Counted from the stretch's first letter, positions 1-12,371 are shown. The stretch is DNA of 64,000 bases from Glomus cerebriforme (GCA_003550305.1 QKYT01000031.1:185744-249743); one strand, 5' to 3'. Notes: generated by a model from the sequence alone, not told the origin. A program made the numbers and translations.

Positions 1-2104
1 TAAAAATAATTTAATATAAATATAAGTTATTTTAAAAAAAAATAAGTCGGAAGAGTTGAGTGTAGAGGGAGTTTGTTGGGATTATATTTTTAACATAATT
101 ATATTTCATCTCTTTTAAATAAAAAAATAAACCTGTATGCTCTTAGTATGAATTTGTGTATACGACATATTTGTAATACTTTCCTTATCCTGAAGTGTAG
201 GAACTATACGCCTATACCCAAAGCCCACAATAGATGAAAAATAAGGTTAAGCTGGTTTATTGTAAGAACTATCTTAGAAATAAAACTATGACCAATTATT
301 ATTGTACATTGTTACATTTCCTAAAATGATAAGTGCTCATCGCAGATAATCTATAAATTTATAAATTTAAAAATTCACTGTCCGAAATTAACCATATTCC
401 GAATCAAGTTAGTAAATTTTACGTCCCATTTAAGACCGGGTTAGTTTGGGACATGATCAAGTTTAATTATTATTAGTCCGGAGCGTAGCGTAGGACTATT
501 AAAGACCAGGATCGGTGACACAAAATGTCCGTCTGTCCGCACTCATGTGATGCGGCGTGATTGGTTGTATTTGTTACACGCAAAACTCTCGCTCATGTAA
601 CAGCTATTTATTTATTTTAATTCGTTATTCACTTAAAGTATCATGTATAGGGCCTGCCTTTGGCAGGCCCTACACATGATCATTAATTGTGAGTCATATC
701 TTAAAAGGGTAAAGGATTAGGATTATAGGATTATAGGATTAGGATTTAGAGGGTCAAGGTATTTGCTTCTCATGTGTAGCAGCAAGTGTTGATCAAATAT
801 TAATCCCTCCGGACTCAACAACGGTTCCTGGAAACGTTCCCTACCTAGTTTATTTACTATTGGTGACTATACAAAAATAAAATAATACGAATTTATTGAT
901 TTTTAAATTTTACGAAAAATTTTAGATGATGGCACATTATCTGTTATCATTACCAAAATATCCAAAAAAAAAAATCATTCGTGTTTCCCAAAATGTCGAC
1001 GATTGGAAATATGTTTATCTCTATATAATTTAGGGTTAATAGGTACACTGTCAGCTAATTTTAAAAATCAAAAACTAATATGGGTTTCATATTTATTTTC
1101 CAATTAAACAAGTATTTCTATTGAAGTTATTGTGATCATTTAATAAATAGAATACAAGTTAAGGATTTTATCATGGCCCTGCTGAATGGCAAATTCAATT
1201 AACATCACGTATTAATGTGTTTAGTCTCGAATTACTTATCATAGATATCTTATCAGTGGAAAAAATAATGTAGTTTTTAAAATATAAATAATCTAATACG
1301 GAAATTTTTAGACATGAATTATGATGCTAATACTAGCCATTATTTTATAATTACGAACAGTCATAAGAAAGAATCTTTAGCAAAATCAGTAATAGATTAC
1401 TAAATATTAATTTCACTAATAACTAAATAGATATAAAACTATGCCATAAGATATAAGGAAAAACTTTAAGCAAATAACTGAATAATTTGCATTCTCTATT
1501 GTTATTAAATTGTTCAATAATACTAGAAATAAAAGAATTTGTAGTATTGTTATAATTTCCTTTTTTTTCCATCTTAAAATATTTTTAAATTAAATATCTT
1601 TAAACTGCAACTTAGAAAGAAAAGGGTGGAATTAAAATTCCCAGAGAATCAAAATGCCAACTCTTCACGTTTTTTTTTTACATTAAATTAAATTACGTAG
1701 AACTATTAGATATTATTTCTTAAAATATTAAATAGTTTGTAATTTAATTTTAATACTTTGATTAAACTAGTCAGACAGAAAAGAATTAGAAAATTTATCT
1801 GGCCGTCAAATTATGTAAATCACTGACGTCATCTCGCCAAAATATCATATACAATACATACAGTCAATTCACATTCCTTAATATAAGAAAAGAGAAGCAT
1901 ATTCTTGACCTTTATACTTATTTGTAAAAGAAATACTTATATTATAATTAAAGAAAACCAATAGTTCTTTTCTCTTTGTCCATTTGTTTAGTTTAGGACG
2001 TTTTACATAAAAAGATTTTAAGAAATATCAAATAATCTTTTATTTATATATATATATTATACTGTACATGAATGTACATTGTTATTCACTGATCGATTTA
2101 TTAA
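1..2104. other. Left-edge non-coding, repeat-bearing DNA
   Basis: I see no gene here. The stretch is AT-rich with no convincing coding frame. It holds a small palindrome around 474-498 (arms TAGTCC/GGACTA around a GAGCGTAGCG core), a strong hairpin at 640-680, and a short run of degenerate GGATTA/ATAGGATT repeats near 715-755. The last few hundred bases are probably the 3' flank of the zinc-finger gene on the minus strand. Confidence 0.6.
640..680. repeat. 41-nt near-perfect hairpin
   Basis: The arms are 19 bp (ATCATGTATAGGGCCTGCC and its complement with one mismatch) around a 3-nt TTT loop. The GC-rich core stands out from the AT-rich surroundings. It could be the foldback end of a mobile element or a structured RNA, but no T-run or promoter ties it to a transcript. 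Confidence 0.7.
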
Positions 2105-3406
2105 TTATAAAATTTTTTGTGCTCTCCAATCCATCCATCCATTCACAAAGTCGTCATCAATATCATCATCATTTATATCATCAATATCATCATCATCATA
2201 ATCCTTTACTTTTACACTATTATTATCTACCGTCATATGTTTTTCCCGACTTTCTTTAACACGGTTAGCAACATTTTTTAATTTTTCTAATCTTGCTAAA
2301 CAAAGTTCTTGTTCACGCTCTTGCATTTCATCTCTATCTCTTTGTAACTGTTCATCATCAGCATTAGAAATTTGATTACTAACTCGAGTTTCTTTTGAAA
2401 TTTCTTTTTGAAAATTTATCCATTCTTGTTCATCTATTTCAGTTGTTGTTGAAACTTTTACAGAAGAATTATTTAATGAAGAACTATCAAAAAAGTCAGC
2501 AGGAAGAACAGATTTTTCTTGTACTATTTCTGTTTCTTGTGTAGAATTATCAATTTGTTGATTCATCGTCGATGCTGTATCATCATCAAAGAAATCAGAA
2601 GGTAATTTGCTTGTCATTGTTGAAGTATCTTTCTCATCAACTGAAATATGTGATTCAAAGAAATCAGATGGTAATTTGCCTGTCATTGTTGATGTATCTT
2701 CCTTATCAACTGAAATTTGTGATTCAAAGAAATCAGATGGTATTGTTGAAGTTTGAGATATAGACTCAATTTGTTCAGTGGTTAATGAATCATCACTATA
2801 TTTGACTCTTTTAACTCTAACTTGTTCTGAAACTTTTTCTTCTTCCTCTTCGGAATCATTTTCTTCCTCTTCATCATAACCAATTAAATTTTTTATATTA
2901 TTATCAGTATTAGTATCATAAGAAACATTAATAGACGTATCTTTGGATATTGTTATTTTTCCTTCAATTCCTACAGACCTTTTTTTATTATTTACAGTAA
3001 TTGATTCTCGTTCTAAATTATTAAAACTTGATTCTTTTTTTAAGATCGATTTTGGTTTAAAAATGCTCGTCGTTGTTGGTGATTTTATTGAAGGTGCTAC
3101 TTTATTAACGGCACTACTAGTACCACTAGATTCTATATTTAAAGTTTTTCCTTTCATCTCTTTTAGTTTTCTTAAAGATTCTTTATGAGATAAACTTAAA
3201 AGGTGAGAATTCCAAAGAGATTCATTTTTTATGATTACAGAACAAACTGCACAGGTAAGTTTATTATTAGCATCATATTTTGCAAAACCATGAGTTATTC
3301 TTGAACTGGAAGACTGAGATGAGGAAGAAGCTGCCTCTTGTTGTTGACGCTGTTGTTTTGTGGCGGAAAAAAGACGTCTTAGTTCTTTGGCTTTTTGTGC
3401 TGACAT
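2105..3406 (-). CDS. ZNF830: ZNF830/CCDC16-like C2H2 zinc-finger protein
   Basis: Single-exon gene of 433 aa. Near the N-terminus is a U1-type C2H2 finger (LTCAVCSVIIKNESLWNSHL then SLSHKE, about residues 50-75), the form that binds RNA or RNPs. The middle has four repeats built on P-S/A-D-F-F (about residues 225-310). A long acidic and coiled-coil tail ends in the DWRAQK motif typical of this family. In animals ZNF830 is a nuclear protein found with spliceosome and R-loop complexes. The role here is inferred from family membership. The start is the first ATG after the upstream gap, 152 bp from the divergent HIU hydrolase start. Introns are absent, unlike nearly all neighbours. Confidence 0.85.
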   Translation of the reverse strand: MSAQKAKELRRLFSATKQQRQQQEAASSSSQSSSSRITHGFAKYDANNKLTCAVCSVIIKNESLWNSHLLSLSHKESLRKLKEMKGKTLNIESSGTSSAVNKVAPSIKSPTTTSIFKPKSILKKESSFNNLERESITVNNKKRSVGIEGKITISKDTSINVSYDTNTDNNIKNLIGYDEEEENDSEEEEEKVSEQVRVKRVKYSDDSLTTEQIESISQTSTIPSDFFESQISVDKEDTSTMTGKLPSDFFESHISVDEKDTSTMTSKLPSDFFDDDTASTMNQQIDNSTQETEIVQEKSVLPADFFDSSSLNNSSVKVSTTTEIDEQEWINFQKEISKETRVSNQISNADDEQLQRDRDEMQEREQELCLARLEKLKNVANRVKESREKHMTVDNNSVKVKDYDDDDIDDINDDDIDDDFVNGWMDWRAQKIL

Positions 3407-3558
3407 TTTAGTAAAAATTTTTATGATATTAATTTTAACGCGATTGCTAAAAAAAATTCAAAAAAATTCCTTATTAAACTGATTAAAAATACTATTCACG
3501 TGATTTATTCCGATACAAACTCGTCAAATATTTTAATAAAAATATTTAATATCGTACA
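3407..3558. promoter_or_regulatory. Shared divergent promoter, ZNF830 / HIU hydrolase
   Basis: Only 152 bp separate the two outward-facing start codons, so both core promoters and both 5' UTRs must fit here. The DNA is AT-rich with one CACGTG (E-box type) around 3498. No other site is clear. Confidence 0.5.
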
Positions 3559-4120
3559 ATGTCAACTTCTCTTGGTCCTATAACCTGTCATGTTCTTGAC
3601 TCTTCACGTGGTATTCCAGGTAAAAATATTCAAGTAAAATTAGAAATTAGAGAATCTTCTGATAACGATGGAACGGAAACTTGGAAAATTGTTGGACAAA
3701 CGTAAGTTTTTAATTGCAATATTTTTTGAACATTTAACCTATGAATTAGGATATTTTTTAAAAAAAATCTTACTCGTCTAACTCTTTATTCCTTCATGAA
3801 AATATAAGTTATACAAATAATGATGGAAGATGTCCAAATTTAGTCTCGTCGGATTACAAGATTACTTTGAACGACAATTCAAGCGCAATTTATCGTATCA
3901 CTTTTTACACATCAAAATATTTCAATGAATTAGGCCAAAAATCATTTTATCCTTATGTTCAGGTAATTTAACATATTTGAAAATTAAAAATTATTTTTAA
4001 TTTACAATATAATAATATATTTTACTGTAGGTTATTTTTGAGATAGCTGATCCAAATCAACATTATCATGTTCCTCTATTAATTAGTCCTTTCTCTTACA
4101 CTACTTATCGTGGAAGTTAA
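3559..4120 (+). CDS. 5-hydroxyisourate hydrolase (transthyretin-like)
   Basis: Three exons: 3559-3701, 3809-3962, 4031-4120, giving 128 aa in a continuous phase. The enzyme hydrolyses 5-hydroxyisourate to OHCU in urate breakdown. The N-terminal CHVLDSSRGIPG matches the family's catalytic His region. The middle holds DGRC and FYTSKYF, and the protein ends in the hallmark TYRGS tetrapeptide family signature (Y-R-G-S). There is no obvious PTS2 or signal peptide; the C-terminus is GS, so not a PTS1. Length is normal for a fungal HIU hydrolase. The gene converges on UTP11 with 90 bp between stop codons. Confidence 0.93.
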
Positions 4121-4210
4121 AAAAAAAAAATTCCTGATTTTAAATAGCAAAATCCATTTATTTCGCTATATCAATTAATTTAACAAATTATTTGTCTCAA
4201 TGAAAAAATT

Positions 4211-5216
4211 CTATTTCTTTCGTTCATTCTTCCATTTATATATTGCTAACCCATCTTTGTTTATACCAACTTTCTTTCTACGTCCTTTACCCATTAAATT
4301 TTTTTGAGTTTGTAATTCTTGTTCTACTTTCCTTAATTCTTCTTGTCTTTGTATACGAGCTGATAATTCTTTATATTTTGTTAACCGCTTTTTATGTAAT
4401 TTAAAAAGTTCGATTTCATCTTCTGGAGCCATTATTACCTCATTTTGCAATGTTTCAATACGTGGTCTATTAAACTTCCTATTAACTAACTCCGGTAAAG
4501 TGTTAAAATGCTTGACCGGATCAAAAGTTTTGACTATATAAATGAATAATATATTAATTCTTTTTTAAAAAAAGTAAAAAAAGTATATTCCTTCTTTAAA
4601 TAAACTACCTTCTTCAGGAGAATCAACAAATATGATATGTTGTGGTTGTGATGACTTTATTTTCTCTTTTATTTTATCATCAATTTCCATTTCATCTCTA
4701 ATGGATTCCGATTCAATAAAATGTAGTTCTCCTTCTAACTTTTCTATTTTCTTTTTTAAAATCAAATTAAATTAAAGATAATATTTTAAAACAAATAAAA
4801 TAATTCCTAACTTATAGTATACCTTATTGCCTAGATCACTTTGAATTTTAACATATTTCAAGTCCTGAGATTTCATTAATTTAATTGCATCTCCAGATAA
4901 AGCTGAACCAGTTTCTAATACATGTACTCCGTCCTACAAAAAAAAAATATAGATCAATGCTATATTATCAAATAAAAACGATCGCTTTGTAACTTACCTT
5001 TGTTTTTGAATTAATCATCTTATAATAAAATTCATCGGGATTTCTAAAATAAGCCTTTTCTCGGAGAGCTTTCAACCGTTCTTGTTTTGAATGATAATCT
5101 TTAGCTCGAAGAACATAATCTTTATGCTTTTCGAGTAAACCATATTTTTGTCTAGAATGTGGCTGTCCACGTTCTTTATGGTTCCTTCGTTGTATTGCAT
5201 TTCGCAGTGAAGACAT
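4211..5216 (-). CDS. UTP11: UTP11, U3 snoRNA-associated SSU processome protein
   Basis: Four exons on the minus strand: 4998-5216, 4823-4933, 4609-4750, 4211-4533, for 264 aa. It acts in the nucleolus as part of the small-subunit processome, which carries out 18S pre-rRNA cleavage. The N-terminus [19 protein letters not shown], then the [11 protein letters not shown] block and [10 protein letters not shown], are diagnostic of UTP11. The C-terminal part keeps [10 protein letters not shown] and is rich in Lys/Arg. All junctions restore frame. It faces PSMA2 head to head over 206 bp, and UTP14, another processome factor, lies 15 kb away. Confidence 0.95.
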
Positions 5217-5422
5217 GGAGAAAAAAAATCTAGAAATGATATTATTAAAAAAAAGGTCCGACGCTTGAATCGTAAAATGTCACCCCTATAAGGGTGACCT
5301 GATTTCCCCCCGATTTCCGGGGTTCATGTAAACACCGATTGCATCATACCGCTTACGAATCGCGATTCAAATCAAAGATTTTTTTCGTCATTTCAGTTTC
5401 ACGTTATTCGTTATTCGTTACA
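5217..5422. promoter_or_regulatory. Shared divergent promoter, UTP11 / PSMA2
   Basis: 206 bp separate the start codons. It contains a perfect 7-bp palindrome (GTCACCC-CTATAA-GGGTGAC) at about 5278-5297, followed by two GATTTCC blocks in a GC-rich island. The palindrome is a candidate binding site for a dimeric factor acting on both genes. I do not see a canonical proteasome PACE element. Confidence 0.45.
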
Positions 5423-6433
5423 ATGACTGACCGTTATAGGTAACAATTTCTTTAAATGCTTCTCTATTATTTCGTTTGTAATGTTCGAGATATAATAATT
5501 CTTTTATTTCGTTCTGGTTAGTTTCTCTTTAACGACTTTTTCACCGTCCGGAAAACTTGTTCAAATTGAATATGCTTTGAATGCTGTTTCACAAGGAGTA
5601 ACAAGTATTGGTATCAAAGGTAATAGACAAATTAATTATATTTTAAAAAATATTTTGCTTTATCTTACGTTAGTTACATTATTAGCAACCAACGGTATTG
5701 TTATTGCAACCGAGAAGAAAAGTGCGTCACCACTTATCGATGATTCGTCTCTCGAAAAAGTTGCAACTGTTTGTCCAAATATTGGAATGGTTTATTCTGG
5801 AATGGGTCCTGATTTTAGGGTCTTATTATCTAAGGCAAGAAAAGCAGCACAAAAATATAAGAGAATTTATAATGAATATCCACCAACAGGAATTTTAGTA
5901 AAGGAAGTCGCCGGTGTCATGCAAGAATTCACTCAGAGCGGGTGGGTTAATTGAACAATTTATTAATATAATTAGATATTTATTAAATTAACTAAATTAT
6001 ATTTATATCTTAGAGGTGTTCGTCCATTTGGTGTTTCCCTTTTGATTGCCGGTTATGATGAAACTGGACCAGCGTTATATCAAGTTGATCCTTCAGGATC
6101 ATATTGGGCGTGGAAAGCATCCGCGATCGGGAAGAATATGGTTAATGCCAAAACATTTCTGGAAAAACGGTACGATTTAATAATTTTTTTATGTAAATTA
6201 GTTTAATATGCTAATTTCGATCATTTCCAAACAGATATAATGACGACATAGAACTTGAAGATGCCGTTCATACTTCAATTCTTACTCTTAAAGAGGGGTT
6301 TGAGGGACAAATGACTGAAAATTCAATTGAGATTGGTATCATTGGTGGGACTGCAACAGGATTTACGGAAGGAAAAGAAAGGCCCTTATTTAGAAAGTTA
6401 AGTCCTTCAGAAGTTAGAGACTATTTGACTTAG
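5423..6433 (+). CDS. PSMA2: 20S proteasome subunit alpha-2
   Basis: Five exons: 5423-5439, 5522-5619, 5686-5941, 6014-6169, 6235-6433, for 241 aa. The first coding exon is only 17 nt. It is a structural subunit of the outer ring of the 20S core particle. The N-terminus reads [18 protein letters not shown] then QIEYAL, the proteasome alpha signature, in the alpha-2 version. Further matches are [47 protein letters not shown] and PSEVRDYL near the end. A short insertion (about [12 protein letters not shown]) lies where animal proteins have a tighter loop. Corresponds to yeast Pre8. Confidence 0.97.
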
Positions 6434-7475
6434 TTTATATTTTAATGCTTGAAGATAAGAGTGGACTTGGATTTGGATCATTTATAAAATATAATCATTT
6501 TTTCTGTAGAACTATTTGAAATTGGATTCAATAAATTCAACGATATTTATTAGAATTGGGATTTATTTTATGAATATTAATGCCGGACACGATTTTTAAA
6601 CCTTATTTTATTTTAACAGTAATACATTTTATAGACACGCTACAAATACAAGTTCATTATGATTGATTTTGATTCAGTAAAAACTTTGCCATATTTAAAA
6701 AAAAGTATATTTTTATCGTATTTTAACATCTTTTTGTCACCGGCAAATGGCGGAAATAGTACTTTAAAAAATCCAATATCAATATATTGTATTAATCAAG
6801 ATTCTGCCGATCATGTAGCAGATTCACAGAATACATTTCTAATTAAGGTTGCACCGAGGCGTCACGATCCTTTTTTTTTGAAACGCCGTTTAAAAATTTT
6901 CACGCAATTTGAAATTTGCAAGAAACTTGGAAATTATATTTCAAGGGGCTTATGAAAGCAGATCCATAAATGTGGTGGGAAAATTTAGAAGACCTTTATT
7001 TTTATTTTTTTTTTATTTAGCGAAATATTGTATTAGACCTTTGATGTAAATGTAAAGGTCAAAAAAGCGAAGTCCAATATATTAAATTGCGAAGTTAAGG
7101 TAGCTAGTATTTTATTCGAATGTAGCTTTTCTAAGGTTGCTTTAAGTCAAATTTATGAAATTCGCATCGTACCGTTTCATTTATGATTTATCACTTTCAG
7201 AAGGTGAATTTAATATTTTTTAAAAAAAATTGATTGAATTATTATATTTTTACAGATCACAACTACTACAATAAAACAAAAACATTCTAATTGCAAATTA
7301 TTTTGAATGTAATGAAGCATTTGACCAAAACTGAATGAAAAGTGTAGATCGAGTTTCACCTAGTTACTTATTATGATTTGCGTACTAAAAAAATTATAAA
7401 TACAAGTCAAAGCAATATAACAATAATTTTTTTTTTATTATTTAAGATCATTAAATACTTACCAAAAAATATAAT
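6434..7475. other. PSMA2-SDHC convergent gap, no confident gene
   Basis: This 1 kb holds the 3' flanks of two convergent genes. One ATG-initiated frame on the plus strand (6659-6955, 98 codons) is open, with a lysine/arginine-rich C-terminal half, but it matches nothing I recognise and is no longer than chance allows. I would not call it a gene without transcript support. Confidence 0.5.
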
Positions 7476-8299
7476 TTAGATCATACAAAGTACAAGAGAT
7501 GAAAGTGTAGAAAGTACTAATACAGTTTGTCCAGTTCTAATTACTGCTTTATTTGTTAAACCTTTACTAGTATCCCAGATCTGTACATATGAAAATAAAT
7601 AAATGAGTTGAATTACAAAAGATTTCTAAACAAAACAATTTAACATTTCATACCAAGTGTCTGATTCCATTAAATACATGATAAGTGAAAGCATAAGAAA
7701 TGCAGAATTTTCCTGTAAGTTTTACAGCTTGTGGTAAAGTTGATACTGCTGCAACTAGAGTGTCGGAATCAGGTCCACCTAATGCATAAGAAGCTGCCAC
7801 TCCATAAAGACCTAATCAAACCATTCATATGAGTAAAAGTAAATGAGTTATGGTAAAGACTATATATTAATAAAGTTACCAACTGCCAATCCTGCTCCAG
7901 TAACTCTGTGTCCAAATGACATATACCATGTCAATTGTGGTTTATAAATCATAAAAGGAGAAAGAGGTCGTTTAGCACGTTGACTAACAAGAATTTCTTC
8001 ATGAGCAGGTGATGTTTCTCGGGGAGTTGCTGTAGTGTTTTGTCGCACATTTCTATTTTATAATAGCCGGGAATTCATTTATTAATTTCCAAGACAAATG
8101 CGTAAAAAAGAAATAGTTTTCAATATACCTCATCAAAACGGGTAAAACACCAACATTTCTTGTCATAGAAGCTCTAAGCAAAGAGCCTATTTATTGAATT
8201 AAAATGTCAACCGATGTTTACAATTTACAATAAACCATTTTCTTAATACATACTAGATCCTGCTGCTCTGAAAGAATGAACAAAACAAGTGGAATACAT
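7476..8299 (-). CDS. SDHC: Succinate dehydrogenase cytochrome b560 subunit
   Basis: Five exons: 8254-8299, 8129-8186, 7880-8052, 7654-7811, 7476-7580, giving 179 aa. It anchors the SDH flavoprotein and iron-sulfur subunits in the inner mitochondrial membrane and helps bind haem b and ubiquinone (complex II). The N-terminus is Arg/Ser-rich with no acidic residues early, as expected of a presequence. The diagnostic block KRPLSPFMIY then SFGHRVTG begins the membrane domain. The second signature, YHVFNGIRHLIWD, carries the haem-ligand-type His. Three hydrophobic segments are visible. Length fits the family. Confidence 0.95.
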
Positions 8300-9386
8300 T
8301 TTTAAAAAAAAAATTTGATAAATTCATGATTGGAATATCAATCAATGATCTACAACTTTAAAATCAAATGATTGGTTGATAAGGTTATACAAGTTTTAAT
8401 TTAAATGATCGACAAATATATTATTATCGCTTGGTTTAACAAAAAAAAAAACCTTTCCTCCTCACGATCTAGATTAAAAGAACCACGCAACTTGACTCTG
8501 ATTCAAAACCGCATGTCGAGAATGATAAGGACACTGAAAAGAGTTAAACTGTTATTAAAAACGTTTAAACTCCTTCATGATATCCAAAATAGTTTGCAAT
8601 CGGAAGGTTTTGTTTTATTGTAGTCGTTGTGTGTTGAACTTTTTGTCGAAATCTCGAGGTTTTCTTTACAAAGCTTCAAATGATGAAAATAATAATTAAA
8701 ACACATTTTTGAGGATTACTATCGCTGAAGATCGTAATCGATCTTTGATGATGTAAATGAATGGATATCTGATGAAGTTTTTGATTTAAATAATTTTAAC
8801 GAAAAGTTCTGTAATATTTGATAAGTACTTAAAATATATAATAAATCAATGATTGATATGAACTTAGAGAAATCACACTTAATTATTTAATATCACGTCG
8901 GTTAATAATTTATTTTGTTCAAATTCTAACTAGTTTTTAACTTTTTGTAGTACTTTTGGGAGCTTAAGGGCAGGACTCTAAATTAAGAATGAACTGTTAT
9001 ATATAATAAGTTTAAATGATTATAATTTTAACAAGTAATTGATAATTTTTGGATTAAACTATTTATCCATGTAGAAAACTTAATTATCTTTAACACTATG
9101 CAGTATACACTACATAATTAAAGTTTTAATCTTGGGAATATTATAATAAAGCCCAACCCGGATACTATGTCAACTTTGTCCTAGTGTTACAGTTACGGAT
9201 AAACTTGTTTGTGTAACCATGAGTAAACTATAACAATCGTTTTTTTAACTTTTTTGATATCTGGATCAAAAAAATTTTTTTGATTACTACTTCATAACGT
9301 ATTTGTCTTTGTCGAGGTTCACTTTACGTTCTGTAGCTTTAGTCCGTTCCCTATATACTGCTTCTTCATTATTAAATCCAAGGATA
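8300..9386. other. SDHC-aminopeptidase P divergent gap
   Basis: About 1.1 kb between outward-facing starts. No coding frame is convincing. A 72-codon plus-strand frame at 8405-8623 looks like chance. The last 129 bases (from about 9258) are open in frame with the aminopeptidase and encode a presequence-like stretch without an ATG. Confidence 0.5.
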
Positions 9387-12371
9387 ATGAGTAATGATAA
9401 AAACGCGTTCGAAGTGAAAGCTGTTGATACAACAGAAAGATTAACGAAACTTAGGTCTTTATTTAAGAAGGAAAAGTACAATTTAACCGCATAGTAAGTA
9501 AAAATATGGTATTAAGCTAACCTTCCACATATGTGAACGTTTGATAAAATTTTTATGTTTTTTTTTAGTGTAATTCCTTCAGAAGACGCTCACCAGGTGG
9601 GAATTTTAGTCGTTGTGCTATTTCTACAACGACATTGTTAAGTTCCAATTATTAATTAATTCAGAGCGTATAATTTATTTATAAAGGCATATATAATATT
9701 AATTAACGATTTTCTAAATTTATTAAATTTTATTAAGAGTGAATATACTGCAGAGTGTGACGCTCGGAGGGCATTTATTTCTGGTTTCACAGGCTCTGCT
9801 GGTCTGTTTAAATTTTTTTATTGAATAATTAAGTAATTAAAAATGAAAAATAATAAAATTATATTTAAAATTACAACAGGATTGGCAGTTGTATCAACAG
9901 AGTCTGCTGCTCTATTTACGGATGGCCGATATTTTTTGCAAGCCAGGAAACAAATGGACCACAATTGGGCATTGATGAAACAAGGTATACCTGACGTTCC
10001 AACCTGGCAAGAATATTTGGTACAGGTAGTTATCAATGTTGATTAAATTTGATTGGTCTGTTCAGACAAAAGAGAAAAATAAATTTTATTTTGTTATTTG
10101 ACCATATTAACAGAATCTTCCTAAAGGCTCAAGAATCGGAATTGACCCAACCTTGATTATGGCGAGTAAGTCTATTTCATTTATTATTTTAATATGAATA
10201 AATTTTCGTAATTAATTATATTATTCGGTTATTTATAATATTAAGGCGATGCAAAAGCTCTAAAAGAATCCCTCGGAAAGACTGGATCATCTTTAATCTC
10301 TACCGAAGAGAATTTAGTTGACATAGTATGGGGAGATGCTAGACCACCTCGTCCCATTAATCCAGTAAATGTTTTGCCATTGAAATATACTGGTAAAAAC
10401 GCGTCATAATTATTTTTAAATTTTGTTTATAAATATCTGTATATTTACTATATTTACTTATTTCTATTATATTATATTATAAAGGGCGTTCACATAACGA
10501 TAAGATTACACATCTCCGAGAAGAGCTTGCCAAAGAGAATTTTTATGGGTTTGTTGTGTCCGCTCTTGATGAGATTGCATGTTTGTAGATTTTTTATTGC
10601 GTCTATTTTTATATATTATATATGTATAAAATTGTAATTAATCTTTTCTCTTCAAAATCAGGGCTTTTCAATCTACGTGGATCTGATGTTCAATATAATC
10701 CCGTTTTCTTTGCATATGCTCTTGTTACCAAAAATGATATTTTTCTTTATATTGATGAAAATAAGTTATCTAATGAAGTCAGAGAGCATTTGGGACCCAG
10801 TGTCAGATTTCGTCCTTATAATACAGTTTTTAAAGATTTAAAAGATTTAAATGACAAATTTAAGAATGATAATCAGGTTTAATAAATTATATTACTATTA
10901 GTTTTAATCTGTTTTTAACTTTGAGTCCTAAATAATATTTACTGTATTAGAAACTTCTTATCAGTACCCGGACAAGTTATGCTCTGGCTTTGGCTGCCGG
11001 TGAAGTAGGTATTTTTTGCTAAATTAATCAGTAATTATGCTATTGTGATTAAAATTATATTGATTTCATAGGAAAATATAGAATCGGCTCGTTCTCCTAT
11101 CTTAGATGCAAAAGCAATTAAAAATGAAGTTGAATTAGAGGGCATGAGACAATGTCATTTAAGAGATGCAGCAGCAGTGGTATATATAACAAGAAAAAAA
11201 AAGTGTCTATTCTATTTATTGTTTAAAAATTAATTTGTAAATTTCTTTTAAGATTAATTATTTTGCATGGCTTGAAGATCAATTTGCTGCCGGAAAAAAA
11301 TTGAATGAAATTGATGGGGCAGATCGTTTGGAAAAATTTAGGGAGTATGTAATGTTTTCTGTAGTTATTAGTGATAATATACTGATGATAAATTTGTAAT
11401 ATAGAGAGCAAGAAGATTTTGTTGGATTATCATTTGATACTATTTCATCATCTGGTCCTAATGGCGCTATTATACATTATAAACCAGAACCAGAAACTTG
11501 CGCTTTGATTGACCCAAATTTGCTTTACTTATGCGATTCCGGTGGTCAATACAAGTAATTTTCCATTTTATATTTATATAAAAATTTATACGTTATAATA
11601 TGTTCATGTTTGTTTGATTTAGAAATGGTACTACTGATGTGACGCGTACCATACATTTTGGCACGCCTACAGCACAAGAAAAACGTGCATTCACACGGGT
11701 TCTCCAAGGGCATATTGCAATTGATCGTGCGATATTCCCAAAAGGCACTACAGGTAAATCATATTTAAAATATGTTCATAAACAATTTTTTTCTTTTCCA
11801 CTTTTTGAGAATATTATAAAATAATTATAGGATATTTGTTGGATGTTCTTGCAAGAACATCGCTCTGGAAAGATGGTTTAGATTTTCGTCATGGTACAGG
11901 ACATGGAGTTGGATGTTATTTGAATGTGCACGAGGGTAAGAAATTTTTGTTTAATATTTAAAAAACTATGGATTAGATAAATGACATACATTTATTGTGG
12001 GTTAATTAGGTCCCCATGGAATCGGAACTCGAATTGTATTCAATGATGTACCGCTTCAAGCAGGTATGACGGTAACTAATGAACCTGGATATTATGAAGA
12101 TGGCAAATTTGGTATCCGAATTGAAAGTGTTGTACTTGTTCGAGAAGTGGATACACCAAATAATTTTGGGAATCGAGGATATTTAGGATTTGAGCGTATC
12201 ACATTTGTGCCTATTCAAACAAAACTTGTTGATACTTCTCTTTTAAATCCTATTGAGCATAAATGGATTAATGATTATAATGCCGAATGTTTTCAGAAAG
12301 TATCTCCTTTCTTAAAACCAAATAGTCTAGGACTTCGATGGTTAGAAAGAGAAACTGCTGCATTAAAATAA
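9387..12371 (+). CDS. XPNPEP1: Xaa-Pro aminopeptidase P (M24B metallopeptidase)
   Basis: Fifteen exons: 9387-9493, 9569-9596, 9738-9801, 9880-10025, 10114-10165, 10246-10392, 10485-10580, 10662-10876, 10951-11004, 11072-11179, 11253-11344, 11405-11554, 11623-11753, 11831-11935, 12010-12371, for 618 aa (animal XPNPEP1 is about 620). It removes an N-terminal residue preceding proline using two metal ions. Two creatinase-N domains lead into the pita-bread M24 domain. The metal ligands are all present: Asp in CDSGGQY and GTTDVTRT, His in HGTGHGVG, Glu in NEPGYYED and Glu in GFERITF. The start is the first ATG; upstream open sequence suggests a possible longer mitochondrial form. Confidence 0.95.

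Noticed and set aside
2572..2763. Plus-strand frame antisense to ZNF830
   Set aside because: It follows from the in-phase repeats of the ZNF830 coding strand.
6659..6955. 98-codon plus-strand frame as a gene
   Set aside because: No family resemblance, no splice support and a length compatible with chance; mentioned only in the gap description.
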